64,000 nucleotides of DNA from Sporomusaceae bacterium. GTDB taxonomy: Bacteria; Bacillota; Negativicutes; Sporomusales; UBA7701. The stretch lies in the NCBI GenBank assembly GCA_031460455.1, contig JAVKTQ010000001.1, positions 744,001 to 808,000 on the forward strand. The letters run 5' to 3'. Shown here in pieces: positions 15,515 through 23,210 of this stretch. Under the pieces are notes generated by a model that saw nothing but the letters and a program-made list of their open reading frames with translations, was not told the origin of the DNA and searched no databases. The first letter of the stretch is position 1. Every line of letters starts with the position of its first letter. A program made the translations under genes and the position numbers.

Positions 15515-16048
15515 TTATTTCTTTTCGCCGAGGCTGAAGCCGATCTCCAGGGCCTTTGTATTGACCTCTTCGGTGCCTTTGGGCACGCGGGCGAGGACGG
15601 CTTCGACGACGGCTTTGCGGCTGACGATGCCGGTGCTGCCGACGAGGACGCCGAGGGCGACGATGTTGGCGAACATGTCTTTTTGGAGTTGTTCGCGGGC
15701 GGCCCTGGTGATGTCGACGGCGAGGATGTCGGCGTCGATTGCCGGGATGTCGTCGACGTTGGTGGCGTCGACGATCATTTTGCCGCCTTTTTTAAGGACG
15801 CCGGCGTATTTGGTGCAGGCTTCCTGGCTCATGGCGAGGAGGATGTCGGCGGTGACGATTTTGGGGTAGTCGATGGCCTCGTCGGAGATTATGACTTCGG
15901 CTTTGCTGGCCCCGCCGCGGGCTTCCGGCCCGTAGGACTGGGTCTGGATGGCCTGCTTGCCTTCGAGGATGGCCGCTTCGGCGAGGATGATGCCGGCGAG
16001 GATGATGCCTTGCCCGCCTGTTCCGGTGAGGCTGATGTAGGTTATCAT
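15515..16048 (-). CDS. korC: 2-oxoacid:ferredoxin oxidoreductase, gamma subunit
   Basis: The 177-residue gamma subunit of a 2-oxoacid:ferredoxin oxidoreductase has the family motif LTGTGGQGIILAGIILAEA at the N-terminus. It also has TQSYGPEARGGASKAEVIIS and a C-terminal segment NIVALGVLVGSTGIV. It is the last gene of the D-A-B-C cluster, 1 base after korB. With its partners it catalyses reversible oxidative decarboxylation of a 2-oxoacid, most likely 2-oxoglutarate given the four-subunit layout with separate A and B genes. Confidence 0.9.
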   Translation of the reverse strand: MITYISLTGTGGQGIILAGIILAEAAILEGKQAIQTQSYGPEARGGASKAEVIISDEAIDYPKIVTADILLAMSQEACTKYAGVLKKGGKMIVDATNVDDIPAIDADILAVDITRAAREQLQKDMFANIVALGVLVGSTGIVSRKAVVEAVLARVPKGTEEVNTKALEIGFSLGEKK

Positions 16049-16049
16049 C

Positions 16050-16871
16050 TTATTTGCCCCCCTTTTTGGCGACCCGGGCGATGAGTTTGTCGTATTCGGC
16101 GGTGTATTCGGGGGCTACCGACCGGTAAAGTTCGCCGATGACAAATTTGCCTTCGAGGTCTTCGGGCTTCATTTTGGACACTGCCTGGACCATGACGGCG
16201 CTGTCGCGCTGCCAGGCGAGCATGTCGGCGGCGGTGCCCATTTTGTTTTTGCGGCCGTAGGATATGGGGCACTGGGTGATGGCGTCGATGACGGAGAAGC
16301 CTTTGTTTTCGATGCCTTTGACGACCAGGTCGGTGAGGAGCTGGGCGTGGAAGGCGGTGCCGCGGGCAACGTAGGTGGCGCCGGCGGCGATGGCGAGGGC
16401 GGCGATATCGAAGGACCGCTCGATGTGACCGAAGGGAGCGGTGGTGGCTTTGGCGTTCATGGGGGTGAGGGGCGAATACTGGCCGCCGGTCATGCCGTAG
16501 ATGTTGTTGTTGAAGATAACGGTGGTGAGGTCGACGTTGCGGCGGGCGGCATGGATGAAGTGGTTGCCGCCGATGGCGGTGGAGTCGCCGTCGCCGGTGA
16601 GGACGATGACGTTGAGCTCGGGCTTGGCGAGCTTGATGCCGGTGGCGAAGGTGAGGGCGCGGCCGTGGGCGGTGTGGACGGTGTTGAAGTTCATGTAGCC
16701 GGAGGCGCGCGACGAGCAGCCGATGCCTGAGACGATAACGGTTTTCTTCTGGTCGAGGCCGAGTTTATCGATGGCCCTTAATATGGCGGCGAGGAGTATG
16801 CCGTTGCCGCAGCCGGGGCACCAGATGTGAGGCAGCGCCGACTTGCGGAGATATTTTTCGATGCCGGCCAT
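16050..16871 (-). CDS. korB: 2-oxoacid:ferredoxin oxidoreductase, beta (TPP-binding) subunit
   Basis: The 273-residue beta subunit binds thiamine diphosphate. It shows IWCPGCGNGILLAAI, the TPP/Mg motif GDGDSTAIGGNHFIHAARR with the closing NNNIYGMTGGQ, and GCSSRASGYMNFNTVHTAHG. Its start overlaps the korA stop. The length fits the separate-subunit KGOR/VOR type. Confidence 0.92.
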   Translation of the reverse strand: MAGIEKYLRKSALPHIWCPGCGNGILLAAILRAIDKLGLDQKKTVIVSGIGCSSRASGYMNFNTVHTAHGRALTFATGIKLAKPELNVIVLTGDGDSTAIGGNHFIHAARRNVDLTTVIFNNNIYGMTGGQYSPLTPMNAKATTAPFGHIERSFDIAALAIAAGATYVARGTAFHAQLLTDLVVKGIENKGFSVIDAITQCPISYGRKNKMGTAADMLAWQRDSAVMVQAVSKMKPEDLEGKFVIGELYRSVAPEYTAEYDKLIARVAKKGGK

Positions 16872-18007
16872 TATTTGCCACCTCCTGCCGTGATGATGGG
16901 ATTCAAGATTTCTTCCGGCCGGAAGAGTTCGCCGTCGTAGCGGGTGAGGGAGACGACTTTCTCTCTGGGCACGTAGCGCTCGATTTCGCCGACGAGCTGG
17001 CCGTAGTTGAGTTCGGGAACGATTACCGTTTTCGCCTTGGCGGCCGCTTTGGCGACGACCTCGCCGGGGAAGGGCCAGATGGTGACGAGGGTGAGGAGGC
17101 CGGCCTTGACGCCTTTGGCGCGGGCTTCCTTGACGGCGGCTATGGCCGCGCGGGTGGTGCCGCCGTAGGCGATGACGAGGACTTCGGCGTCGTCGGTATA
17201 GTCTTGGTGGTAGATGGTTATTTCGTCCCTGGCCCGCTCGATTTTGGTGTGCAGGCGGTCGATGAGTTCGGTGGTGAGGGCGTTGTTCTGGGAGGGCATG
17301 CCCTTGTAGTCGTGGACGAGGCCGGTGACGTGGTAGTAGTAGCCTTCGCCGAAGTCGGCCATCGGCGCTACGCCGTCAGCTTCGGGTTTGAAAGCCTGAT
17401 AGTCTTCGGGCGGACCGGCGGGACGCTTGCGGTCGATGACTTCGACGTCGCCGGATTCGGGCAGTACGACTGTCTCGCGCATGTGGCCGACGACTTCGTC
17501 GAGGAGCAGGATTACAGGGGTGCGGAATTTTTCGGCAAAGTTGAAGGCTTTGACGGTAATGTCGAATGTTTCGCGTACCGAGGTGGGGCTGAGGGCGATG
17601 ACGCCCCGGTCGCCGTGGCTGCCCCAGCGGGCCTGCATGACGTCGCCCTGGGCCGGCGAGGTGGGTTTGCCGGTGCTGGGACCGAGCCGTTGGACGTTGA
17701 CGATGACACAGGGGATTTCCGCCATGGAGGCGTAGCCGATGAGCTCTTGTTTGAGGGAGAAGCCGGGGCCGCTGGTGGCGGTGATGGCCTTGGCGCCGGT
17801 GAGGGCCGCGCCGCAGACGGCGCCCATGCTGGCGATCTCGTCTTCCATCTGGATGAATTTGCCGCCGAATTTGGGCAGCATTTCGGCGAGGATTTCGGCA
17901 ACTTCGGTGCTGGGAGTGATGGGGTAACCGGCGAAGAAGGTGACGCCGGCCGCCAGCGCTCCTACGGCGCAGGCCTGGTTGCCCTGCATGAGTTGTGCTT
18001 TAGCCAT
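16871..18007 (-). CDS. korA: 2-oxoacid:ferredoxin oxidoreductase, alpha subunit
   Basis: The 378-residue alpha subunit begins LMQGNQACAVGALAAGVTFF, then GYPITPSTEVAEILAE and the ATSGPGFSLKQELIGYA strand. A mid-protein domain follows, and a C-terminal VIAYGGTTRAAIAAVKEARA domain contacts the other chains. The gene overlaps the ferredoxin subunit gene by 8 bases. 2-Oxoglutarate is the most likely substrate, with branched 2-oxoacids as an alternative. Confidence 0.92.
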   Translation of the reverse strand: MAKAQLMQGNQACAVGALAAGVTFFAGYPITPSTEVAEILAEMLPKFGGKFIQMEDEIASMGAVCGAALTGAKAITATSGPGFSLKQELIGYASMAEIPCVIVNVQRLGPSTGKPTSPAQGDVMQARWGSHGDRGVIALSPTSVRETFDITVKAFNFAEKFRTPVILLLDEVVGHMRETVVLPESGDVEVIDRKRPAGPPEDYQAFKPEADGVAPMADFGEGYYYHVTGLVHDYKGMPSQNNALTTELIDRLHTKIERARDEITIYHQDYTDDAEVLVIAYGGTTRAAIAAVKEARAKGVKAGLLTLVTIWPFPGEVVAKAAAKAKTVIVPELNYGQLVGEIERYVPREKVVSLTRYDGELFRPEEILNPIITAGGGK

Positions 18008-18206
18008 TGCTTTCCACCTTCCCGGGTTTGATTACTTTGATGGCAAGGTCCGGACAGCGCAGTTCGCACTGGCCGCAGGCGATGCACTTGTCGGGGTCGG
18101 TGACGTAAATCTTGCCTTTGTCGTCGAGGGCGAGGATCTTTTTGGGGCAGAAGGCCACGCATATTCCGCAACCTTTGCAGTATTTCTGGGTGATATCCAG
18201 TGCCAC
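18000..18206 (-). CDS. korD: 2-oxoacid:ferredoxin oxidoreductase, ferredoxin-like delta subunit
   Basis: This 68-residue protein has two 4Fe-4S cluster motifs, CKGCGICVAFCPKKIL and CIACGQCELRCPDLAI. It is the first gene of the kor operon and passes electrons from the catalytic subunits to free ferredoxin. An AGGAGGTG ribosome site precedes the ATG. Confidence 0.9.
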   Translation of the reverse strand: MALDITQKYCKGCGICVAFCPKKILALDDKGKIYVTDPDKCIACGQCELRCPDLAIKVIKPGKVESNG

Positions 18207-18340
18207 GTCAACACCTCCTGAAATTATGGGCCGGAAGCCGGTCCTGATGCCATATATGTACCATTAGCCTTTGTCGCCGGCCGTGAGGAATATTCCCGGC
18301 GCTGCACCGGCCAACAGGGAAATGCGGCCGATGTTCAGGC

Positions 18341-18422
18341 GAGTAATGTATACAAAAAACATCGGTTCTATGTATACATGGCCCCAAGCACACCCATAGC
18401 CGGGCATCTCTACCCGGCTATG
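18341..18422 (-). promoter_or_regulatory. kor upstream module 1: TGTATACA operators and GC hairpin
   Basis: The gap 18207-18677 holds no gene. This part has GAGTAATGTATACAAAA (18341-18357), a second TGTATACA (18371-18378), and a hairpin CATAGCCGGG/CCCGGCTATG (18395-18422). TGTATACA is a perfect palindrome matching GntR-family half-sites (TGT..ACA). The same order and spacing recurs in module 2. Confidence 0.5.
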
Positions 18423-18579
18423 ACCAGCAACATTGCTACGGCTTACAAGCTATTATATGTTTGTATCTATGTCCTTCGCTGCCGGTTCGGGTTTTCCTGC
18501 CAAGACTACAAGAAAATTCCCCAGGCGTCGAAATACTACAACTTGAGAATCGGGACGGCGGCGGCGACGCATGTTTTGT

Positions 18580-18657
18580 GAGTATTGTATACAAAATACT
18601 TCGCCGCGCGCCGCATGCACCGGAGCAAGGCCATAGCCGGGCGTGTGCCCGGCTATG
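18580..18657 (-). promoter_or_regulatory. kor upstream module 2, diverged duplicate
   Basis: GAGTATTGTATACAAAA (18580-18596) differs at one position from the module 1 site. About 36 bases later comes CATAGCCGGGC/GCCCGGCTATG (18632-18657), an 11-bp hairpin nearly identical to that of module 1. It ends 20 bases downstream of the TRAP permease stop, so it may also act as its terminator, though no U tract follows. Confidence 0.5.
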
Positions 18658-18677
18658 CGCAAGCTTCCTTGTGGTGG

Positions 18678-20624
18678 CTATTCGGCGGTTTTTTCTTTTT
18701 TGGCGCCGAGGCCGAGTTTTTTGCGTTTTAAGTACTGGAAGACCATCAGCGCGCCGAGAACGCTAGCGCCGATCGCGTCGGTATAAAGACCGGGATCGAT
18801 CAGCATCAGGCCGCCGAGGAAGAAGAGTATCCTTATCGGCATGCTGGCCGGGGCGAGGAAGTAACCGATCATCGCCGCGCTCAGGCCGACCATGCCGAAC
18901 AGGGCGGTGCAGGTGCTCCACAGGACGGTTATGGGAGTGGCGTTGATCATCAGCAGGGTCGGGGACAGCACGAAGATGTACGGCACGACGAAGGCGGCGA
19001 TGGCTAGTTTTGAGGCGTTGATGCCGGTGCGCATCGGGTTGCTGCCGGCGATGCCAGCCCCGGCGAAGGCCGCGAGTGCTACCGGCGGGGTGACGTCGGC
19101 GATGATGCCGAAGTAGAAGGCGAACATGTGGGCCGCCAGTACCGGCACACCCATCTGCAGGAGCGCCGGGGCGGCGATGGTGGAGGTGATGACATAGTTG
19201 GCGGTCGTAGGAACGCCCATGCCGAGGATGAGCGAGGTGATCATGGTGAAGAACATGGCGGGCAGAAGCTTGCCGCCGGCCAGTTCGAGCAGCGCCGAGG
19301 CGAGCTTGAGGCCAACGCCGGTTTTGGTGACGACGCCGATGATGATGCCGGCGGTGGCGCAGGCGATGAGGACGCCGAGAACCGCTTTTGCGCCTTTCTC
19401 CAGGCCGAGTATGACGTCCTTGACGCTGATGCGGGTGGATTTGCGCAGGCTGGAGGCGCCGATAGCCAGCAGGATGGCCCAGAGGGCGGCCCGCATCGGC
19501 GTGTAGCCGGCGATGAGGAGGTATACGATGACGATGAGCGGAATGGCAAGGTGACCGCGAGCGAAGAGGAGTTCACTGAATTTCGGCAGTTCGCTGCGGG
19601 GGATGCCCTGCAGACCGTGTTTTTTCGCCTCGAGGTGAACGCCGATCCAGACGCCGCTGTAGTAGAGCAGCGCCGGGATGACGGCGGCGGCGACGACCTC
19701 GATGTAGGGGATGCCGATGAATTCGGCCATGAGGAAGGCGGCTGCGCCCATGACCGGCGGCATGAGCTGACCGCCGGTGGAGGCGGTGGCTTCGACCGCG
19801 CCGGCGAATTCGGGCTTGTAGCCGAGTTTCTTCATCATCGGGATGGTGAAGCTGCCGGTACCGACGACGTTGGCGACCGAGCTGCCGGAGACGGTGCCCA
19901 TGAGGCCGCTCGAGAGTACGGCGACCTTGGCCGGGCCGCCGCTGGCCCAACCGGCTACGGCGTTGGCGATGTCGATGAAGAATTTGCCAAGGCCGGTTGC
20001 TTCAAGGTAGGAGCCGAACAGGATGAAAAGGAAGATGAAGGTGGATGAAACGCCCAGCGGGATACCGAAGATGCCTTCGGTGGTGTAGAAGAGGTGGTCG
20101 ATGAGCTCGCCGACGCCCACGCCCCGGTGGGCCAGGATGGCCGGCATGTAGGGACCGGCGAAGGCGTAAACGAGGAAACCGGTCGCTACAATGACCATCG
20201 GCCAACCGACAGCCCGTCTGGCGGCCTCCATGACGACGAACAAGCCGAGGACGCCGACGACGATGTCAAGGGTGGTGGGCATGGCGGCCCGGCCGACGAG
20301 CTCCTCATAGAAGATGACGATGTAAAGCGGCGCGGCGCCCCCCACAATCGCCAGCACGAAGTCGAGCGGGTGGACCTTGTCTCTTGACCAGCTGCGGAAG
20401 GTCGGGTAGAGGAGAAAGATGAGAACAAGGCCGAAACTAAGGTGAATCGCGCGCTGCAGTGCTGCGTCCAGCACTCCGAAGACCGCTGTGTAGAGCTGGA
20501 ACAGCGAGAAACAGATGGCGATGGCCATGACGATTTTCGCCATCAGGCCTTTCAGGTTTCGCGTGTCGGATTCCCGGTCGTATTTTGCCAGTACTTCTTC
20601 AGCGGTAAGGGTTTTTCTCTCCAA
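18678..20624 (-). CDS. TRAP transporter fused permease (TAXI type, DctQM)
   Basis: The 648-residue membrane protein fuses the small 4-helix and large 12-helix TRAP permease subunits, as is usual for TAXI systems. A charged cytoplasmic N-terminus precedes the first spans. The large-subunit signatures GLMGTVSGSSVANVVGTGSF and ILGMGVPTTANYVITS are clear. It imports an organic acid driven by a cation gradient. It follows the binding protein gene (21268) and the DUF1850 gene (20660) in one operon. The substrate cannot be read from sequence. Confidence 0.92.
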   Translation of the reverse strand: MERKTLTAEEVLAKYDRESDTRNLKGLMAKIVMAIAICFSLFQLYTAVFGVLDAALQRAIHLSFGLVLIFLLYPTFRSWSRDKVHPLDFVLAIVGGAAPLYIVIFYEELVGRAAMPTTLDIVVGVLGLFVVMEAARRAVGWPMVIVATGFLVYAFAGPYMPAILAHRGVGVGELIDHLFYTTEGIFGIPLGVSSTFIFLFILFGSYLEATGLGKFFIDIANAVAGWASGGPAKVAVLSSGLMGTVSGSSVANVVGTGSFTIPMMKKLGYKPEFAGAVEATASTGGQLMPPVMGAAAFLMAEFIGIPYIEVVAAAVIPALLYYSGVWIGVHLEAKKHGLQGIPRSELPKFSELLFARGHLAIPLIVIVYLLIAGYTPMRAALWAILLAIGASSLRKSTRISVKDVILGLEKGAKAVLGVLIACATAGIIIGVVTKTGVGLKLASALLELAGGKLLPAMFFTMITSLILGMGVPTTANYVITSTIAAPALLQMGVPVLAAHMFAFYFGIIADVTPPVALAAFAGAGIAGSNPMRTGINASKLAIAAFVVPYIFVLSPTLLMINATPITVLWSTCTALFGMVGLSAAMIGYFLAPASMPIRILFFLGGLMLIDPGLYTDAIGASVLGALMVFQYLKRKKLGLGAKKEKTAE

Positions 20625-20659
20625 GTTAAGCCGCCTCCTTTCAATGAATGAATGAATGA

Positions 20660-21178
20660 TCAGTCGTTACGAAACCAACGGTAATAGTACGGCTTGACCC
20701 TAATGGTGACGAAAGCGCCTCCCTCGTGGAGGGCGTGCAGAGGGACAACCCGGTTATCCGCCTCCAGTACGAGTCCCGCTTCCCGTCCTGCATGAACAGC
20801 CACTTTGTCGAAGCGGCGGCCGATGCCGGAGAGGACGAAGTTATTGCCTTGCCTTTCAAACCGGCCTTCACCGGGCAGGAAAGGAAGCCCTACCCCGTAA
20901 GTTTGATAGACGGTTGAGTCAAGGACCAGTTCGTCGACGGCCTGGATGACGAAGTTTTCTACCACAGGCGTCTTTTGCACTGAGTGGGTGTATTTTAAGC
21001 TAAAAGTATCTCCCTTGCTGACGGGGATAGTCATCGTCTTTCCCTGGTCTGTTTCGATGAACAGGCAGAGCCGCGTCGTCAGAAACAGGCCGACTATCAA
21101 GCCCACAACCAAACAGGAGATGCCCAGCAAGGTTTTCGCCCTGACACCGGCTATCCGGCCATTCGCGCGTTTAAACAT
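20660..21178 (-). CDS. DUF1850 protein of the TAXI-TRAP operon
   Basis: The 172-residue protein has one N-terminal membrane anchor (about residues 17-36, LLGISCLVVGLIVGLFLTT) and then a small extracytoplasmic beta domain. The characteristic segment FSLKYTHSVQKTPVVENF matches the DUF1850 family, which is found almost only beside TAXI-type TRAP genes. It sits between the binding protein and the permease. Its role is unknown; an accessory role at the permease mouth is inferred. Confidence 0.82.
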   Translation of the reverse strand: MFKRANGRIAGVRAKTLLGISCLVVGLIVGLFLTTRLCLFIETDQGKTMTIPVSKGDTFSLKYTHSVQKTPVVENFVIQAVDELVLDSTVYQTYGVGLPFLPGEGRFERQGNNFVLSGIGRRFDKVAVHAGREAGLVLEADNRVVPLHALHEGGAFVTIRVKPYYYRWFRND

Positions 21179-21267
21179 TTGACAGCTCCAGTCTTGCCAG
21201 AAAAAGCCGGGAATCGGCAGACCCGATCCCCGGCACGCAAACTATTGGTGTCGACCCGTCGAGAGGT

Positions 21268-22242
21268 TTATTTCTCTTTGAAGAACTTTTCAGCGCCGGC
21301 ATGCAGTTTGATGGACATGCCGTTCTGGGAGGTCGCCTTGGTGATGCTCTTGCCTACGGCGTGGGCAGCCTTGATGCGGTCGAGGTTGCCATAGATAGCT
21401 TTGGTGACGGCGTAAACGTCGTCGGCGCTCATTTTGTCGGCGACGACGAGCATGGCCTGAACGGCAACGGCGTCAGCAGCGGCGGCCTGGCCCTGGTAGG
21501 TGTTGGCGGGGATTTGAACCTTGGTGTAGAAGGGATATTTCTTGATCAGGGAGTCGGCTTTGGCAGCCTCGATGGGAACGAGAACGATCTTGTTCTGGAC
21601 GGCGATATCCTGGATGGCGGCGGTGGGGTGGCCGGCGGTTACGAAGGCCACGTCGACGTTGCCGTCTTTCAGGCCGCTGGCGGCTTCACCGAAGGACAGG
21701 TACTGAACTTTGATGTCGTTGTAGGTAATGCCGTACTGCTCGAGGATCTGGCGGGCGTTGGCCTCGGTGCCCGATCCGCGGGCGCCGACGGCGACGCGCT
21801 TGCCTTTAAGGTCGGCGATCGATTTGATGCCGGCTTTTTCAAGGGCGACGATCTGGATGGTTTCCGGATAAAGGGTGGCGATACCCTTGAAGTTGTCGAC
21901 TTTCTTGTCCTTGAACATTTCGGTGCCGTTTACGGCATAGAAGGCGATGTCGTTCTGGATAAGCGCCAGGTCAACCTTGCCGTCTTTCAGCATGTTGACG
22001 TTGGCTACGGAAGCCCCGGTACTCTGGGCGCTGGCGTTGGCGCCAGGAACGTTTTTGTTGATGATTTCCGCCATGGCGCCGCCCAGCGGGAAGTAGGTGC
22101 CCGCCGTGCCGCCGGTGGCGATGTTGATGAATTTCTGAGCGGCCGGTTTAGCCTGTTCCTTCTTGGCGTCGCCGCCGCCGCATCCGGCGATCAGACCGGC
22201 AACCATAAGCACAACAACAAGGATCGCGAGAGTCTTTTTCAT
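21268..22242 (-). CDS. TAXI family TRAP transporter solute-binding protein
   Basis: The 324-residue precursor has a lipoprotein signal (VVVLMVAGLIAGCGGG, Cys about 21). The mature protein starts with FINIATGGTAGTYFPLGGAM, the TAXI-family hallmark. It also has VALIQNDIAFYAVNGTEMF, GKRVAVGARGSGTEANARQIL and FVTAGHPTAAIQDIA. It captures the ligand at the outer face and hands it to the fused permease downstream. An imperfect hairpin lies about 60-100 bases upstream (near 22301-22344). Confidence 0.92.
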   Translation of the reverse strand: MKKTLAILVVVLMVAGLIAGCGGGDAKKEQAKPAAQKFINIATGGTAGTYFPLGGAMAEIINKNVPGANASAQSTGASVANVNMLKDGKVDLALIQNDIAFYAVNGTEMFKDKKVDNFKGIATLYPETIQIVALEKAGIKSIADLKGKRVAVGARGSGTEANARQILEQYGITYNDIKVQYLSFGEAASGLKDGNVDVAFVTAGHPTAAIQDIAVQNKIVLVPIEAAKADSLIKKYPFYTKVQIPANTYQGQAAAADAVAVQAMLVVADKMSADDVYAVTKAIYGNLDRIKAAHAVGKSITKATSQNGMSIKLHAGAEKFFKEK

Positions 22243-22487
22243 TTTTTCCCCTCCTCAGTAGATTTGTGGATAACACATTAGCTTTTCGCTGTGAAACGGA
22301 GTTTTCCTGCTGGTCCGGGTAAGCCCGTCAGCGGAAAAAGCTCCCTTTTGCCCAACAATACAAAATGATTCAAAAAAAATCATAATCCTTCCGGCGCAAA
22401 CAAAAATAATTACAACAACTGCTTTACACCGTTTTTCAGGCGCAAAGCAGTTAACTTTGACATGCCTGTGCGTCGTTCAGGCGAATA

Positions 22488-22640
22488 TCAGTGCTCCGGG
22501 GGAAGTGCGCCGCGTTTGTGGACGTAGTACATCAACGCCAGCCAGACGATAAACCCCGGCCCGGCGACGATCGGGTTGAGTAACAGACAAAAAATGAAGC
22601 CTATGATTATCGGCCAGAGACTGATACGGACAAGTTCCAT
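22488..22640 (-). CDS. 50-residue membrane protein
   Basis: ATG at 22640 follows GGAGGTGAAAGC, a strong ribosome site, so a longer upstream frame is rejected. The product MELVRISLWPIIIGFIFCLL continues through one or two hydrophobic spans to a charged C-terminus (YYVHKRGALPPEH). It is a lone minus-strand gene divergent from 22779. Small proteins of this pattern occur widely in Firmicutes; the function is unknown. Confidence 0.6.
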   Translation of the reverse strand: MELVRISLWPIIIGFIFCLLLNPIVAGPGFIVWLALMYYVHKRGALPPEH

Positions 22641-22710
22641 GCTTTCACCTCCGCCCGGTCCGCAATTTGTTAGTATTATGGCCTCAAGCCGGCCATAATA
22701 AACCACTGCG

Positions 22711-22740
22711 TTGGGCGCGGGGCGGGAAAAATGGTATAAT
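22711..22740 (+). promoter_or_regulatory. Sigma-A type promoter for the gene at 22779
   Basis: TTGGGC (22711-22716) and a consensus TATAAT (22735-22740) are 18 bases apart, 38 bases before the start codon. Confidence 0.55.
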
Positions 22741-22778
22741 GGTCGTGTGATTTAGAGACGACGGAAAGGACGTGCGCT

Positions 22779-23138
22779 ATGGAGAATCTCAATACAGGCT
22801 GGAGCATCAAACTTGCCCGCACATTATGGTTCAATACTTACCGTGCTCTCGTGGAGGACGCCGCCGGCGAATATGTGGCAACTCTCAGGCTTATCCCCTC
22901 CATCCCCCTCGACCGCGACAGCGTCCCCGCCGACGCTCCGGAGGTCGATCCGTATGTGCTGGTGGTGGTGGAGGACGCGGTGTTTTCCGAAGAGGAACTG
23001 ATCAGTTTCGAGGGATCGGTCGCCGGCCTGCTGCTGGAAAGGATGGCCCAGCCCGATTTCAACCCCGCCTTCTGCCAGTTCGCCTATCCGTCGGCGCCGC
23101 GGGGCGCAGGTCCGCAAGTCATGGAGCTGGGCAGCTAA
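22779..23138 (+). CDS. Hypothetical protein (119 residues)
   Basis: The gene has its own promoter and terminator, which supports it as real. The sequence begins NLNTGWSIKLARTLWFNTYRA. It is acidic in the middle (VPADAPEVDPYVLVVVEDAVFSEEELISF) and ends with a Pro/Gly-rich tail. The predicted content is a mixed alpha/beta soluble protein with no signal peptide. No family is recognised. It is monocistronic and convergent with the GT39 cluster. Confidence 0.7.
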   Translation: MENLNTGWSIKLARTLWFNTYRALVEDAAGEYVATLRLIPSIPLDRDSVPADAPEVDPYVLVVVEDAVFSEEELISFEGSVAGLLLERMAQPDFNPAFCQFAYPSAPRGAGPQVMELGS

Positions 23139-23156
23139 GATATTGCCTGCAAACAT

Positions 23157-23186
23157 AAAAAGAGTGCCGTAAATGGCACTCTTTTT
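23157..23186. terminator. Bidirectional terminator
   Basis: AAAAAGAGTGCC pairs with GGCACTCTTTTT over 12 bp around a 6-base loop. It serves the plus-strand gene ending at 23138 and the minus-strand gene ending at 23211. Confidence 0.92.
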
Positions 23187-23210
23187 ATGTTATCTATTCT
23201 CGTTGGTTTA

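Noticed and set aside
18208-18393. Small minus-strand ORFs upstream of korD (also 18453-18662)
   Set aside because: They share the motif VFCI-YS only because both cross the duplicated TGTATACAAAA module; no ribosome site or coding signal.
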